Shown: positions 1 to 12,834 of the stretch, one piece after another
Layout: each line of letters opens with the position of its first letter
How positions within the stretch are numbered: the first letter of the stretch is position 1
Origin: Urechis unicinctus
Taxonomy: Eukaryota; Annelida; Polychaeta; Xenopneusta; Urechidae
Reading direction: 5' to 3'
DNA: 64,000 nt
Assembly (NCBI GenBank): GCA_034190875.2
Contig: CM067354.1
Coordinates: 68,044,521-68,108,520 of the forward strand
Notes under the pieces: generated by a model
What the model was told of the DNA's origin: nothing
Databases searched by the model: none
Seen by the model: only the letters and a program-made list of their open reading frames with translations
Made by a program: the position numbers and the translations under genes

Positions 1-340
1 AGAAAGTAAAGCACATAAGAAGGAATACGTTGATTCTTTTCATATTTATTATCTTGTTTTCATAATGTTTATGCACTCCAGGTATCAGACAGCACGTCTG
101 TGTGTTCCCTCCATTTCACCAAGGACGATTTCAGGTGGACACCTGTAAGGAAGTGCCTTAATTCGTCAGCGATCCCCTCCATATTCGAATGGTCGTCACC
201 TAAAGAACCAAGAAGATTACCAAGCATGATATAGAGTAATCTTATATTCATACAAATTTTATTGCTCTTTACAAAAAGAACTTGTGTCAAATGATTCTTA
301 AGAAAATAACTGCTGTCTTACATGTGGACATAAACACACG

Positions 341-525
<185 letters not shown>

Positions 526-540
526 GTTTTTTATTAACGA

Positions 541-1110
541 CATATCCTAATAATGATTGCAGGACTTCGAAACCAACAACCAGCACCAGTCATGTAGACG
601 ACCAGCCCCTGTCTGTCACTACTGATCTTGACATCCAGATGATTGTGGAAGAGAGTGACAGCAAAGAAGTCAGCTAGAGAAGTTGCTACAGGATATGCAA
701 ATCAAGTATGAAGAATCACAAAAACAGAATCAGGCCATGAAAGATCAACTACAGATCGAAAAGTTCGGTATTTGTCGGTTTTCCTATGATCCTGACATGG
801 TACGGTTTTATACTGGGTTCAGGAACTATCTTGACTTTGTAGCTTTTTTTGAATACCTACAGCCGGTGGCTAAGAACATGACCAGTATGTACTATGTTCC
901 TAGTACAGATGTTACAATGGCAGGTAAGCCTAGAGACATGCAACTCATTGATGAGTTGTTTATGTTTCTGTGTCGTCTAAGGGTTGGGCTTAAAACTTAA
1001 GACTTAGGAGTCAGATTTAGCCGGTGTCAGGTCTGGGGTAGTGAAGTCTTGGCCAAATCTTCTGGAATGACTTTGAATCCCCTGGACTTGAACTTCGCCA
1101 TCTGATAGAG
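541..1110 (+). pseudogene. Fragment of a Harbinger/IS4EU-like transposase
   Basis: The open stretch 683-1000 reads as the N-terminal part of a DDE_Tnp_4-type transposase. The visible cues are FGICRFS, then VRFYTGF, then an aromatic-rich LDFVAFFEYLQP, a gap, and ELFMFLCRLRVGL, the order seen ahead of the helix-turn-helix in animal Harbinger/IS4EU-like transposases. Lysine- and glutamine-rich coiled-coil-like sequence precedes it. A stop follows Thr of RVGLKT, after which DLGVRF-like sequence resumes in frame, as expected for the next helix. No catalytic DDE part is seen. I infer a dead fragment; the family name rests on motif memory only. Confidence 0.5.
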
Positions 1111-1981
1111 CACACCACCAATATGCCCACACTATCCACTAATGCCTATAGTACAGCTACAGGAGGCTGTTAGGACTGCTGTCGGCTCCTCTGTAGATAA
1201 TGTGATCTGTTAAAAAACCATCATTGGGAATATCAATTGCATTCAATGATTATTTCTAAGATTTCATATTGATTGACTTGTTTTTGAGTTAATTCATTGA
1301 GATAGCATGAATCTGCTGTTATTTTGAAACATTTCACCTCTTAATTTTATCCATGCACTACCAACCACACGGTGTGGATTTTATTATCACTATCGTGGCG
1401 ATGCAGTGGATACGTTCTTAACTCTGCAACAAATGGAAAAGCATGCCAGATTAGTATCTTAATGGTTGTATAATCAGGAAATATTAGTGAGGATTGTATA
1501 AGTGGGAATCATCATGTCTTCATGCGTACCATTTGTTGTCAAAAACAATTCTACAGCAGCGTCTTTTCTCCTTATCTTCAGTTTTTATCAATAAAAAATG
1601 TTTAAAAATTTTGACCACTACCATGTAGTCGAGTTTTTTCCATATGCTAAGAGACAGTAACCACATGCATTTATGCGCCACAATAACCATGCAAGCAAGA
1701 CATGTATTCAGGTCGAGATGTCATACCTCTATTGAGTGGGCATCTTCATTTTTCTTCTGGGATCTGTGGCATCTTCCCTTGATGACACAGCAGTTACTGA
1801 CAAGCTTTTCCACTGGAGAAATAAACATGATCAAATAAGCATCTATCCTGTGTTATCCATCCTGAGTGAAAAGCGATCAACTACTTAAACACACCTCCAA
1901 ACAACTCTATCAACGCCACCGGAAAGCGCCCAGATGCCAAGCGGTCGCCGACCATGCAGGTATATGTAATGATAAAATTAC
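1111..1981. other. No recognised feature
   Basis: AT-rich sequence without a frame, RNA or repeat I can support. Confidence 0.5.
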
Positions 1982-2133
1982 CTGTTATACCGCGGACGTA
2001 TTCCTCATCAAAATATTTCATGGCTTTTGCGATGTTTCTTTTTCCGGAAGCATCCGAAGTCTTTGATAAATAGGTTTCGACAAACCCGAATGATAAGAGG
2101 GGAAGGGAGAGACAAATCACGCTTACTCGCCAT
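1982..2133 (-). pseudogene. ISL2EU-like (YqaJ/SWIM-type) first exon fragment
   Basis: Read on the minus strand, an ATG at 2133 opens MASKRDLSLP. A one-base shift then leads into GFVETYLSKTSDASGKRN and AKAMKYFDEEYVRGITG, ending at a clean donor (ACAG followed by gtaatt) at 1982. The pattern of Ser-Lys-rich lead, KRN, KYFDEEYVRGI and a splice site resembles the N-terminal region of animal ISL2EU-type transposon proteins ahead of a SWIM zinc finger. No further exons were found downstream, so I take it as a leftover of an old DNA transposon. An unknown host exon is the alternative. Confidence 0.35.
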
Positions 2134-4654
2134 CTTCGCCGTGTTGTTTACATGTGCGCGACTTGAGGGCTGCTGAGAGCCCTTACTAGCCTCGTTCTCG
2201 ATATCGCTGCATTATTCATGAGGCAATATTAAGAACCCCAAATACAGCCTCTATGAGTCTCAATCTATCATACAGAGAAATCCTTTTAGTCGCACATTTA
2301 CCTTGTAAGAGAATAAGAGCTTCTCAGCGGTTCCGTTTTTTTATTGCACTTCAGAATGTTGCTCTATAAAACTCCCGAAGTCATCTTGCGGCTGCACCTA
2401 TAGGCACATAGCACCACTACACACACACTAAACGTATAAAATGAGGCTTACGTAGGTGGTCATCAACGCATCCGTACGTACACTTTGCGCAAAGCATGGT
2501 GTCAGTTATAGCCTAGCTGGTGATCTCCCACTGACTACCATTTGAAGCATGCATAGCCAATCGTTTTGTTTCCTTTTTTTAAAATTATCAGCAATACAGC
2601 TCTAAAAGCGTTTGGTTGACAATCGTCTATGCTAGGATACGCCATTTGAACCGAACGAGCCTCACCATCAATCTTAATTTTTTTATTGCTTTGATTCGAC
2701 AATTATTCGAATAATCGGAATTATCTTTCACAATTCCACATGGTCGCTGCTTATGGTTCAGTGTTTATCGAATTCAAATATCACTAGGCGGCATATGTAT
2801 TTGATATTTCGTTTGGCACCATTTACGAACACTCGAGTGTATCTTTCACCACTATGTATTTGCTAAATTGCATTATTCACCGTACATTAATAGTAGGACA
2901 AGCCTCCCGTTCTGCATACCAAAATGTGGGGCAAAACAGAACGTACTATATATTTGCAACGCACACATAGCCATGAAAATCCTAACATGGAACAAAAAAC
3001 GTTTGGTGCTTATCAGCAATTTGTTTTGCAATAGAAGCTCAAAGGTGGTACTTCGTTTTGTCCATTAATACCCGATTATTTGGATAAGTTGAGGTTTCTT
3101 ATTAATGCAGTTGAAGATTCTCATGGTATGGAAAAGGAGGTAATAAGGATACGATATCTGATTCGATTGAGCATTACATTTTTAATGAGTGTCATCAAGT
3201 GTATTTGCTGAAGCTTTATAACTTGGAGCACTGGTGCTTCAAACAGTAGCTTTATTAAACAAAGCAAACTGCTATTCGGGAGTACTCTCTGCCGTGCAAT
3301 ATGCTGCGTGCCACTATCGACAAACTGTTATCAATAATGTACATTTTATTCATTCCCTTGCTGCTACTAATCGGATACCTTCTTTGAACATTGGCCTTTA
3401 CAAATGGATGACGCGTTACTGCATTTCTAATATATCAATTACCAAAGTATGACTTTGTAAGACAAACGCATTTAAAATTTCTGGTTCCAAATGAGTTCTC
3501 TTTGGTAATTCAGCTTGCTGCTGTAGATACACAAGACATCGCCAAATGTCCGTGTGTTTTTATCTGAGGATTTTTATGGCTTAGCATAAACCTTAATTCA
3601 TCTGTGCACTATTTAAATTTTTCATATTCGTATCTGCCTCACAGGGACCGAAAAATTTATCTGCCTCACCAGGCCCGTTTAAATCATCAACTGGTGATTT
3701 TGTTTAATGAATATTGCATAGAGATACACAGCAATAACAAATGTAATCACTATGCAGTGGGGTTAAGTCAGAAAACAAGATTTTCCTTTCGATGCTGAAT
3801 AATTTGTAAAAACAAAGTATTCACCATAAGCGTGTCGCAAATTCATAAGTTGTTTATGTGATCCGTCTTTAGTATTGCCGTTCTTGTTGTCACAGTAGTG
3901 AACAGACAATCGTCAAGAATGTTAGAAAACTTTTTATATTGCCCTATTGTGCTTACTACTACTCAATGCCTTTATCTTGATTACAAAAATTAGAATCTGC
4001 AGCTGTAGAGGATCGATGCTTTAGTAAACTCATATAGCGTTGGGTACTGAAATTAACAGCCATGGTCACTTACAAATATTTCATTAGTAGCAGCCATGCA
4101 ATACGCAAATCATACGTTCAGGGTTTTTTCATGCCTTTTCAATGTGAGATTCTAGTCTAATAGTTTTCTCAAAGTTGATTTGGTTGGAATATGCATATAA
4201 CAATGAAATCAAATTCTGGCATTCACGATCCATTTGGTTAACTCAATAACTGCTCAAAAATCATACAGACTTTCCGATGAAAAGTCAGGTGAATATTTTA
4301 GCTGTCATATTCAATGATTTGATGGATAGAAAGACATTATCACTTTTTAGCGAAGACAATCAGTTTTACTTATTATGCTTCAATGTATCTCATTGAAAGA
4401 TGTCGTGAAACGCTTTATACATCGCCCCGACGGACGTACTGTGTTTCATTATTGATCAGTTGTGAGTTATCACATTGGGTGTTTAGGTGACTGCGATTTG
4501 CAATTGAACACGCACTAATTAGACACTATAGACCGTGGCAGTGTAAGAGCAAGCGCACACCTGAAATCGCAGGGACCTACGTATTGCTCATCAACGTGCC
4601 TGTATATGAGTAGCACCTGTAAACATGACACTCTGACAAAGATGACATCTGTTG

Positions 4655-4655
<1 letters not shown>
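2134..4655. other. No recognised feature
   Basis: Unique-looking AT-rich sequence of 2.5 kb. Short open frames exist but show no family motif or paired splice sites. Confidence 0.5.
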
Positions 4656-4717
<62 letters not shown>

Positions 4718-4764
4718 TATATAGAGAGAGATATATATATATATAGATATATATATATATATAT

Positions 4765-4801
<37 letters not shown>

Positions 4802-4809
4802 TATATATA

Positions 4810-4847
<38 letters not shown>

Positions 4848-4857
4848 TAGAGATATA

Positions 4858-4892
<35 letters not shown>

Positions 4893-4915
4893 ATATATAT
4901 CTCTCTATATATATA

Positions 4916-4952
<37 letters not shown>

Positions 4953-4974
4953 ATATATATATCTCTATATATAT
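4656..4974. repeat. Interrupted (AT)n microsatellite
   Basis: AT dinucleotides broken by short AGAG and CTCT blocks (for example near 4725, 4810 and 4915), so the tract is partly self-complementary. Confidence 0.95.
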
Positions 4975-5169
4975 GAAGTCTACACATACAATATGGATAG
5001 CAGTACACATCATGTGACTTTATCACCCTGGACATACAAATGATATGGCAGGTCTAAACATCGTGTATTTTATGTTGTGTGACGATTGTATCATAGTATG
5101 CTAATGACAAACTCTATGTCTGTTGCCGAAAAATGACATCATGGTCAACGCTTACAGTCGGTCGTATAT

Positions 5170-5480
5170 AGGTTTGAGGGATATCATGCAGACCCTACAA
5201 ATAATAATGACGTATATCCTACATCGGCATATGGCACAGACCCTACATTAGTACATGCCATATAACGTAAATTCGCATATGATGCAGACCTGACAATGCC
5301 ATTTTACCCAGACCCTACTTAGGCATATGCCGTTGACACTACATAAGCATTTGAAGGAGATCAAAAAATCACCAGAGGTGAATATCCTGCACTGGTATAT
5401 TACGATATGACGTTGACTTGATTGGCATGAGACCCATATCCTGCATTAGCATTTGTCACAGACGTCACACTGTCACCAAA
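5170..5480. repeat. Degenerate tandem repeat, unit about 35-45 bases
   Basis: The phrases CAGACCCTACA and GCATATG recur with drift near 5188, 5216-5246, 5275-5290, 5320-5333 and 5440-5465, often alternating at about 40-base spacing. I read this as a decayed minisatellite. Unit length and copy number are rough. Confidence 0.6.
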
Positions 5481-5795
5481 CATATTACACATACTGCATA
5501 ACAAAGAACGACAGCCTATTCAAAACAAAGTATATAATTCCTGTTAAATAGAAAGGCACAATTTATTCCAACCCATGGAGACCTGTTCTCATTGCAGGAT
5601 AGGATATTAAATGACCCTCTGCACTGGTAGTTACAGCCAAGACATTTAATTGGATGGTGCACCCAATATACGTGCCGTATATGCTTAATGTCGGAATTAA
5701 ATTGCAACCTATGACATGGTCCAACAAATTACTTAGTGATTATATATATAACCAAAGGTTTAGTTGTTGAAACAAACAGCTTCAACACAAGAGGA

Positions 5796-6260
<465 letters not shown>

Positions 6261-6450
6261 AGAAATGATATATATTTAGAAATGACATATATACAAATGA
6301 CATATATATAGAAATTACATGGTCAGGTATGTATACATTACGTAGGCGATGATGGCTGGTAAACAGCTGAAGGGCGTGATACATGATGTGTCTATTTCAT
6401 TCATTGGCACGTAATGAATATAATTACCAATCAAACCGTTCTCCCATCCG

Positions 6451-6699
<249 letters not shown>

Positions 6700-7398
6700 G
6701 AAAAACAAATCCAAATCTCGTTTTACCCACGTACACATACATAATGTATGAGTTGATAAGAGAGGGCACTCAAATGAACATGACACGACATTCATATGCC
6801 GGTCTATTGTGAATGAATGTTTCTTTGAACTGTTCATTGGCCTCCGTACTAGAGGCACCACGCCACATTACTTATCCTTTATGACGAGTAATGAACGGGT
6901 ATGAATTGCAGAACATTAATATTGCGAGGGCGCTACCAACATTCAGGGGTCGATATAGCGTGAACCCGAGGGGCCCGGAGTGCAGGTTTTTGGGGCTGAC
7001 GAATGGTGGCTTCCACTATATTCCCATCCAATCAACGACTGGATTTGAAACTGAAAGATTAATAGCCTGATTCACCATAGAGCCTCTACGCTAAGGAACT
7101 GCGCCGCCACAAAGTTACACTTTAATGGTATTGATCACTTGGTTAGGGTGTGCATCCATTTTTTTGTGAATTGATAAAGATAACTATTGCACTGACGAGC
7201 CCGGACTATTAGCCTACAGCTGGCGGTCACTGCTTCCCCACTGTATCGGGTTTATGTGGCTTCTTTTGCAAATGTGTGACTTAGACGAGTCAGTTACCAA
7301 TAACCACAGGCGCTCGGTTCTCGATGCCGATCCTCTAGATCTAGATATATAACTAGTTATATAACGGCGCCGTTGACTCGCCAATCTACCGGATAATG

Positions 7399-7605
7399 TT
7401 AATGTCTTGGTATCGACATCATCGGATGTAAATCTAGCTTTATAATAAGGAGATTGAGTCTGAAGGATCGGGTCACGAGGAAGCACCTGAGCACTCTCAG
7501 TGCTGACGCTGTTGTATAATGACGCTTATAAGCCTGCAGACAATTGGTCTTCAGATGCAGCCAGGCTTCCACAAAATCTCTCAAGTTTATGCAGTATTTC
7601 ATTTC
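7399..7605 (-). other. Open stretch shared by both palindrome arms
   Basis: Read on the minus strand, YCINLRDFVEAWLH is kept with few changes in the mirror copy at 36830-37000. The base differences look mostly amino-acid changing, so I do not think it is under selection. It may be a decayed exon of unknown origin. Confidence 0.3.
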
Positions 7606-8049
7606 ATGTATCCATTTTTAAACATGTTCAGACATTAACAAAATGACTTGTTCAGTATGTTCAGACATTAACAAAATGACTCAGTAAATAAGCAATACTA
7701 GCCTTTCTATGCAAATGATCCTTTATTGTTACGCCATCCTGCAGCAATCACCGCCTAACAATTAGACCAATCGTCTTTGTCTTCTCAGAAAAAATTTATC
7801 ACCTTACAATTATTGTTATTGATAATATCATGCAGTGTCTGGTACATTCAATTATTTTTCAACGATATCAATAGGATACGAGGGTTTGACAAGCAACTTC
7901 ACTAGAAACATTCTGACGTATGTATTTAATACCGTTGAAATTAGATGTTGCTAGGTGTGTTACATACTTTGCAATCTATTAATTGACGTAGAATGACAAT
8001 TTGTCCTGAACCTCTGTTGCTATGGTCAACTTTCAATTTCGTGAATAGC

Positions 8050-8830
8050 CTGAGATTCACCTGTAAACTCTCAAACAGCGGAGTGTTTAACCACGAGGTC
8101 GGGAATAGGGAAGCACTGGAAGACGATCCAGCCTGAAACGGTCCAGGTTCAAACCTAGCTGCTCAATCTCCACGTCGTCTGATAATGTACCAATACACGT
8201 AACCATGTTGTACCTATATTGTTATAAAGCCTGATAAATGTCATTCTTACAACGAGCAAATGCACTGAAATATAATTAACCGACTAGCGATGAATAATTT
8301 ACCGTGAATATGTTATATTATGTTTATTCACACTGCGAGGTATAAAAAGTATGGGACACAGATTTATGGTATCATGTTGTTGGAGTATTACAGTGGCGAG
8401 AGAGTTTCAATTCAGAGAAGGCAACCAGCAACTGATGCTGAACAAGTCACAACATTGTCTCCCCTACTATCTCATCTATAAACGCTGCTTATGGTACAGA
8501 CATACAACGACGATGATGACCGCCTGCTATGGACAGACCCAGGCAAATCAATTGAATCATCTCACAATCACAATCAACAGACGTGGGATGATTAGCTGAG
8601 TGGGGACACACATACCGGAAAATGCCAGCGCGCGCCACCCAGCTGACATACAATGATTAAATAGCCGGATGTCGTCACTCAAAAGTCAATCAGTGAAAGG
8701 CATATCCACAAGAAGATAATTAGATACATAAGTAGACAACAAGCCAGAGGATGGCGACGTGTTGACGTGCTTCATGGTGGCCATCAGTACACACAACACT
8801 GAGGTATCCCGCCATGTCCTCTCACAGTGA
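8050..8830 (-). pseudogene. Decayed FOCAD exon copies (exons q and j)
   Basis: 8050-8175 matches the intact FOCAD exon q and its donor (56376-56530): the phrase CACCTGTAAACTCTCAAACA and the following 50 bases are almost identical, then drift. 8735-8830 matches exon j (58235-58320), including ACACAACACTGAGGTATCC. In the intact gene these exons are 1.8 kb apart with six exons between them; here they are 0.6 kb apart, so the middle was lost. The frames are not kept. The orientation is that of the intact gene. Confidence 0.8.
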
Positions 8831-9249
8831 CCCAATCAACGTTAGGTATCAAATACCTGGGACAATTGTAGGATGTTGAGTTCTTTAATATTAGATATCA
8901 CTGTCTGATAATGTACTGTCCTTCAGCGTCCTTTGGTCATTTGTGGCACCAGAATATTCTGACCATCTATTATCGTACTTTGTTTATCAACTTCTTATCA
9001 GGCGAACAAACCTTTGTAGAGCAGTTATATATTGCTTTATTTTAGCATCTTATGCCTGATAACTGCGACCATTACTTTTTTATGAACCAACATGTTCCCT
9101 GCAACCACATCGTTGATATTTCCTCCAGTGGCGACCACTGCAATTAACGCGATAAATCAGACTAGCCTCCCCTCCCTTGCGATTCCCACCCACTACATTT
9201 GACCCACTGGCATGTTGTTTGTCTATCCCACTGCATTATCTTGCCCTGA

Positions 9250-10765
9250 ATACCGTGATGACGAGGGATGCTGACTGCTCAGCACCAGTTTTCATTTGAT
9301 ATGGTAATGTGTAGGCAATAATGACCGCTCCTGCTTCCGATGCACAACACTGCAGAGGTCAATTATAACTAGTGTGAATAAATATTGGGTCACAATTATG
9401 ATGTTACCATCGGATAACATAATATGTAGCGCATTGGTGATTGGTGCAGACAGTGCAATAACAGTCAGGGCCAGTGAAGCGCCTTCTGTTTGTTACCTGT
9501 TCAATGGAAGTGAGTTGTTTTGCAATATCCAGGTAACTGTCATCACGTACTGTCGATGTAAAAATTTACATGCATTATCTAAAAATGGAATTCGGAATAT
9601 TGGAAGTATTGGTGGATTAACCTGCACCTTTTCGTGGCAAAATATTGATCAAATTTAAGAATATATGTCTTTTTTGTCGTAGTCTTAACATATGAGCTCG
9701 ACCGTTTGTCTGTACTTACATTATAGCAACAAACATATGTTAATGTCCATGTCGGTTTGTTGCAGGATATGTATGTATGTTTAAACCTGCTAGTGGAAAC
9801 ACTGTAGCAGCCATGTTTTAACGTCAGGTCTTAATTACCGCGTCTTCACTCTAGTACTAAGCACATTGATTCCCAAATCGAGACGTGAGCAACACAATAA
9901 GCAAACCAACGCCCTTGATAAATCATAAGCCCACCGGAAACTTATCAATGCTAGGATTACCACAAGAATCTACCCTAAATAAACTGCTCGTATATGACGT
10001 CGATGCAGCAAAATGGAGGTAAGCTAGGACTAGACCCAGGATCCAGGCGTGTTACTGTATATCCACACCGTGCTAAGATACTAGACCGTAAGCCGTACCT
10101 GCTTCATGCAAACCATTAGTTACAGCTTTGAACCGTCATGGCATCTGGTTGTTGTCGAAGATTCAGGATGCTAGCGTTCAGCTGGTATTTGTTATCCAGA
10201 GTAAATTGTGAAAGTCACAATGTTCAGGCGCATTGAATGACACAAACGTTATGTGAGAGGAATAGCTTCCTTGGTTGACCTAGGGCTAAGGCTAATTATA
10301 GCTACATATGGAAACGGCTAGAAACGAGAGTAGTGGGGGTTGAGAACTGTTCATGAGAGAACAGAACTTATTGACGACAATGACTTGTTGAAGACAGGCA
10401 TTTGTGTGCCCCCCCCCCCCCGGGCGAGGGTCTGTCCCATAGATTTTGTGGTCTTACCACAGCTCTACGCACATATAAGCGCATGAATAGTGGCTAATAC
10501 GTGCACTGCATAATACATTAAAGGGGAAATGTGTTCCGTCAATTCATGCAGACATTATGCAAACAGAATGGGTATTGTCAGAAGTGGAAATCTAAGCCAA
10601 CATGCTACCACCCTAGTTGAGATGAAAGTGGTCCGTTGATTTATGAAGAGGGGAGCTTTAAGCAGACACCCTAATACACGTATCTCTGGTGTCTTCGTAT
10701 AACGCCACAAGAGTCTGCCTCTGTCTCGACAAAACTCCTGAAAACATGTTCACTAACTTAACCCA
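9250..10765 (-). pseudogene. Decayed FOCAD segment (intron, exons i, h, g, a)
   Basis: Colinear with intact FOCAD. The intronic piece 9250-9330 matches 59150-59260 (GACCGCTCCTG phrase). 9785-9860 matches exon i, 9965-10085 exon h, 10135-10345 exon g (including CTGGTATTTGTTATCCAG), and 10545-10765 exon a with its flanks. Exons b to f (about 60.7-63.5 kb in the gene) are missing. Intron sequence is present, so this is a genomic duplication and not a processed copy. Frames are broken throughout. A poly-C run interrupts it near 10411. Confidence 0.82.
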
Positions 10766-11094
10766 CTCAAAAGGGGATAAATATCGGAATCGCATCCAAT
10801 CATTCATGATAATATCATTACAGGAATGACAACCAAAGTGTTGTAACTGTGAAATTAATTGTTTGTAAAGCGTTATTAAAGTCCTACTCGGAAGTGGAGA
10901 TGAAGTCGAGCTAGTAGTTAAGTGAATACCGAAAGTTGAATTGGGACTGCTTAACCAGGTCAGTCACAACATGCGCCGCTCATCACCACGTCATCACAGC
11001 TCTCCCATAACCGGACCAGGACATCGCATCTTAGCAGTTCATACTATGATTTAGCAACTACATCATCATCAACCTGTGTTACCTACACACACAT

Positions 11095-11195
<101 letters not shown>

Positions 11196-11299
11196 GACAG
11201 CCAGTAAAATACGGCACGGTGGTTACCTGTTGGAGAAGAGCTGAGATGGTGGGAATTTTGTGTAGCGAGGAGAGTACCGTCTAGACACATAAGACAATA

Positions 11300-12830
11300 A
11301 CCAAATACAATGATATGAGATACGATGGCTACAAAGAGCAAAACGAGTTTCCTCACATCAGTACATACGTCAGAACATCGAATACTGGCTGTTATAACAA
11401 TATTAAGTCCCATCTTATTGTTCCACACATATCAAATAAGTTAAACAACAGCGTAATGCCCAGCAACCAATATCAAGCACATTGTATAGCGGTCATGCAT
11501 GGAGCCGTATAGGAGACATTGCAATGCAGCTCATATTTTACGTGTGCGTTACTTCCATAAGGCCGTCACCGAGATGGATAAAACCCATTTCAGTCCTAAC
11601 ATCTTGCCTTCTGGCATATTGCATGGATTGCCTCCCCTAAACTGCCTGTGTATTACAGTGGTGTGTCCGATAAACCGTAGACATATGTATTTGTACTGTT
11701 GTGAAATACAGCAGTTTTAACAGATGGCCTGCGACGATGGCACGTTATGAATAATCGACCGGCTTTTGCATATCAACCAAATGTCCTTATTAACAGTCTT
11801 TGCTTTATTGCATAAGGCTAATGTAACCTACGCACCAGGACAAATTACAAGAGGATATGTTGACTGCTGTGGGCTTGCAACGGTTTACTGAAACATTTCC
11901 GGATAACATATATTTCTTACAAAACGTGTATGGTATTTTACGGCCAAATGACGTCACAACAATCACCATATCGTTATAATCGAAGGCAAATCTGTTTAGT
12001 AAAATATACCGAAATCCAACGAACGTCAGCTGAGTTTGCTGATCACAGATTCAACTGCTACCTTGTTCGCCATTTTGAACAAATAATCATGATTTTACTT
12101 CGATGTAAACGGGAAAATCCACACATATATACTCATACAAAATTCTTCCCTCAACATTCAAACTAGCCTTTTCCTCAAACTAGCCTTTGCCGAATGTTAG
12201 TGAAATTGCTAGCTGTTTTGCATTAGTCGTATGTTCCCGCTGCTCATTTGGACAACAAAAATAGAAATCCAGTTTCATGCAGATATGCACATACATAATG
12301 GATGAGTGGATCAAAGAGAGCGTTCAATAGTAAGCACTTAACTTGCACTGATGTGGACATAACGCAACCTTTCTATGGATGCTTATTGTCAATGGATGTG
12401 GTTTATTTCACTGTTCATTTGCGTTCGGCCGAATGGCCTCGGTTCTATATGCAGCACGCCGCATTACTCCTCCTCTATGACGGAGATGTACTTCTGTGTC
12501 ATGCACTAAATTGATAGCCCCTACAGCCCTTATGCCAGTTAGGTTCATTTATCGACGCTATTCCTATTTGAATCGTTTTGTTAGACACAGTATGTGGCGT
12601 TACTATTAAGGGCTTCGGAGTATGGCTGGTGAGTTTGCATAATTGAGTTAATGGTGCAATTCAAGTTTAACAACAGGAAATCGATGTTCTTTTGGTCGCA
12701 TGCCACTAACAGAGGTGTCTTGAAACGTATACTGTTCTATGGAAAGCTTTAATGTACGACGGCTATGGCTGGCTTTGTATATCGAAAGCATCTATCCCTA
12801 ATAATACGACACTTGTTCCTCACAAGGGAA
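11300..12830 (+). repeat. Duplicon block D (copy 1)
   Basis: 11580-12830 is repeated directly at 19455-20715, and 11300-12300 is repeated inverted at 26850-28020. It contains the phrase GGCCTGCGACGATGGCAC (11725), which is also seen in other weak copies. A piece near 12290-12510 resembles 6740-6900, so the block may itself be a diverged copy of the outer arm start. No coding function is visible. Confidence 0.85.
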
Positions 12831-12834
12831 GGAC

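Noticed and set aside
8140-8165. GGTTCAAACC, resembling a tRNA/SINE B box
   Set aside because: The sequence is a drifted FOCAD exon q copy; the intact exon has GAGTCAAACAGA at the same place, and no A box or tRNA fold is present.
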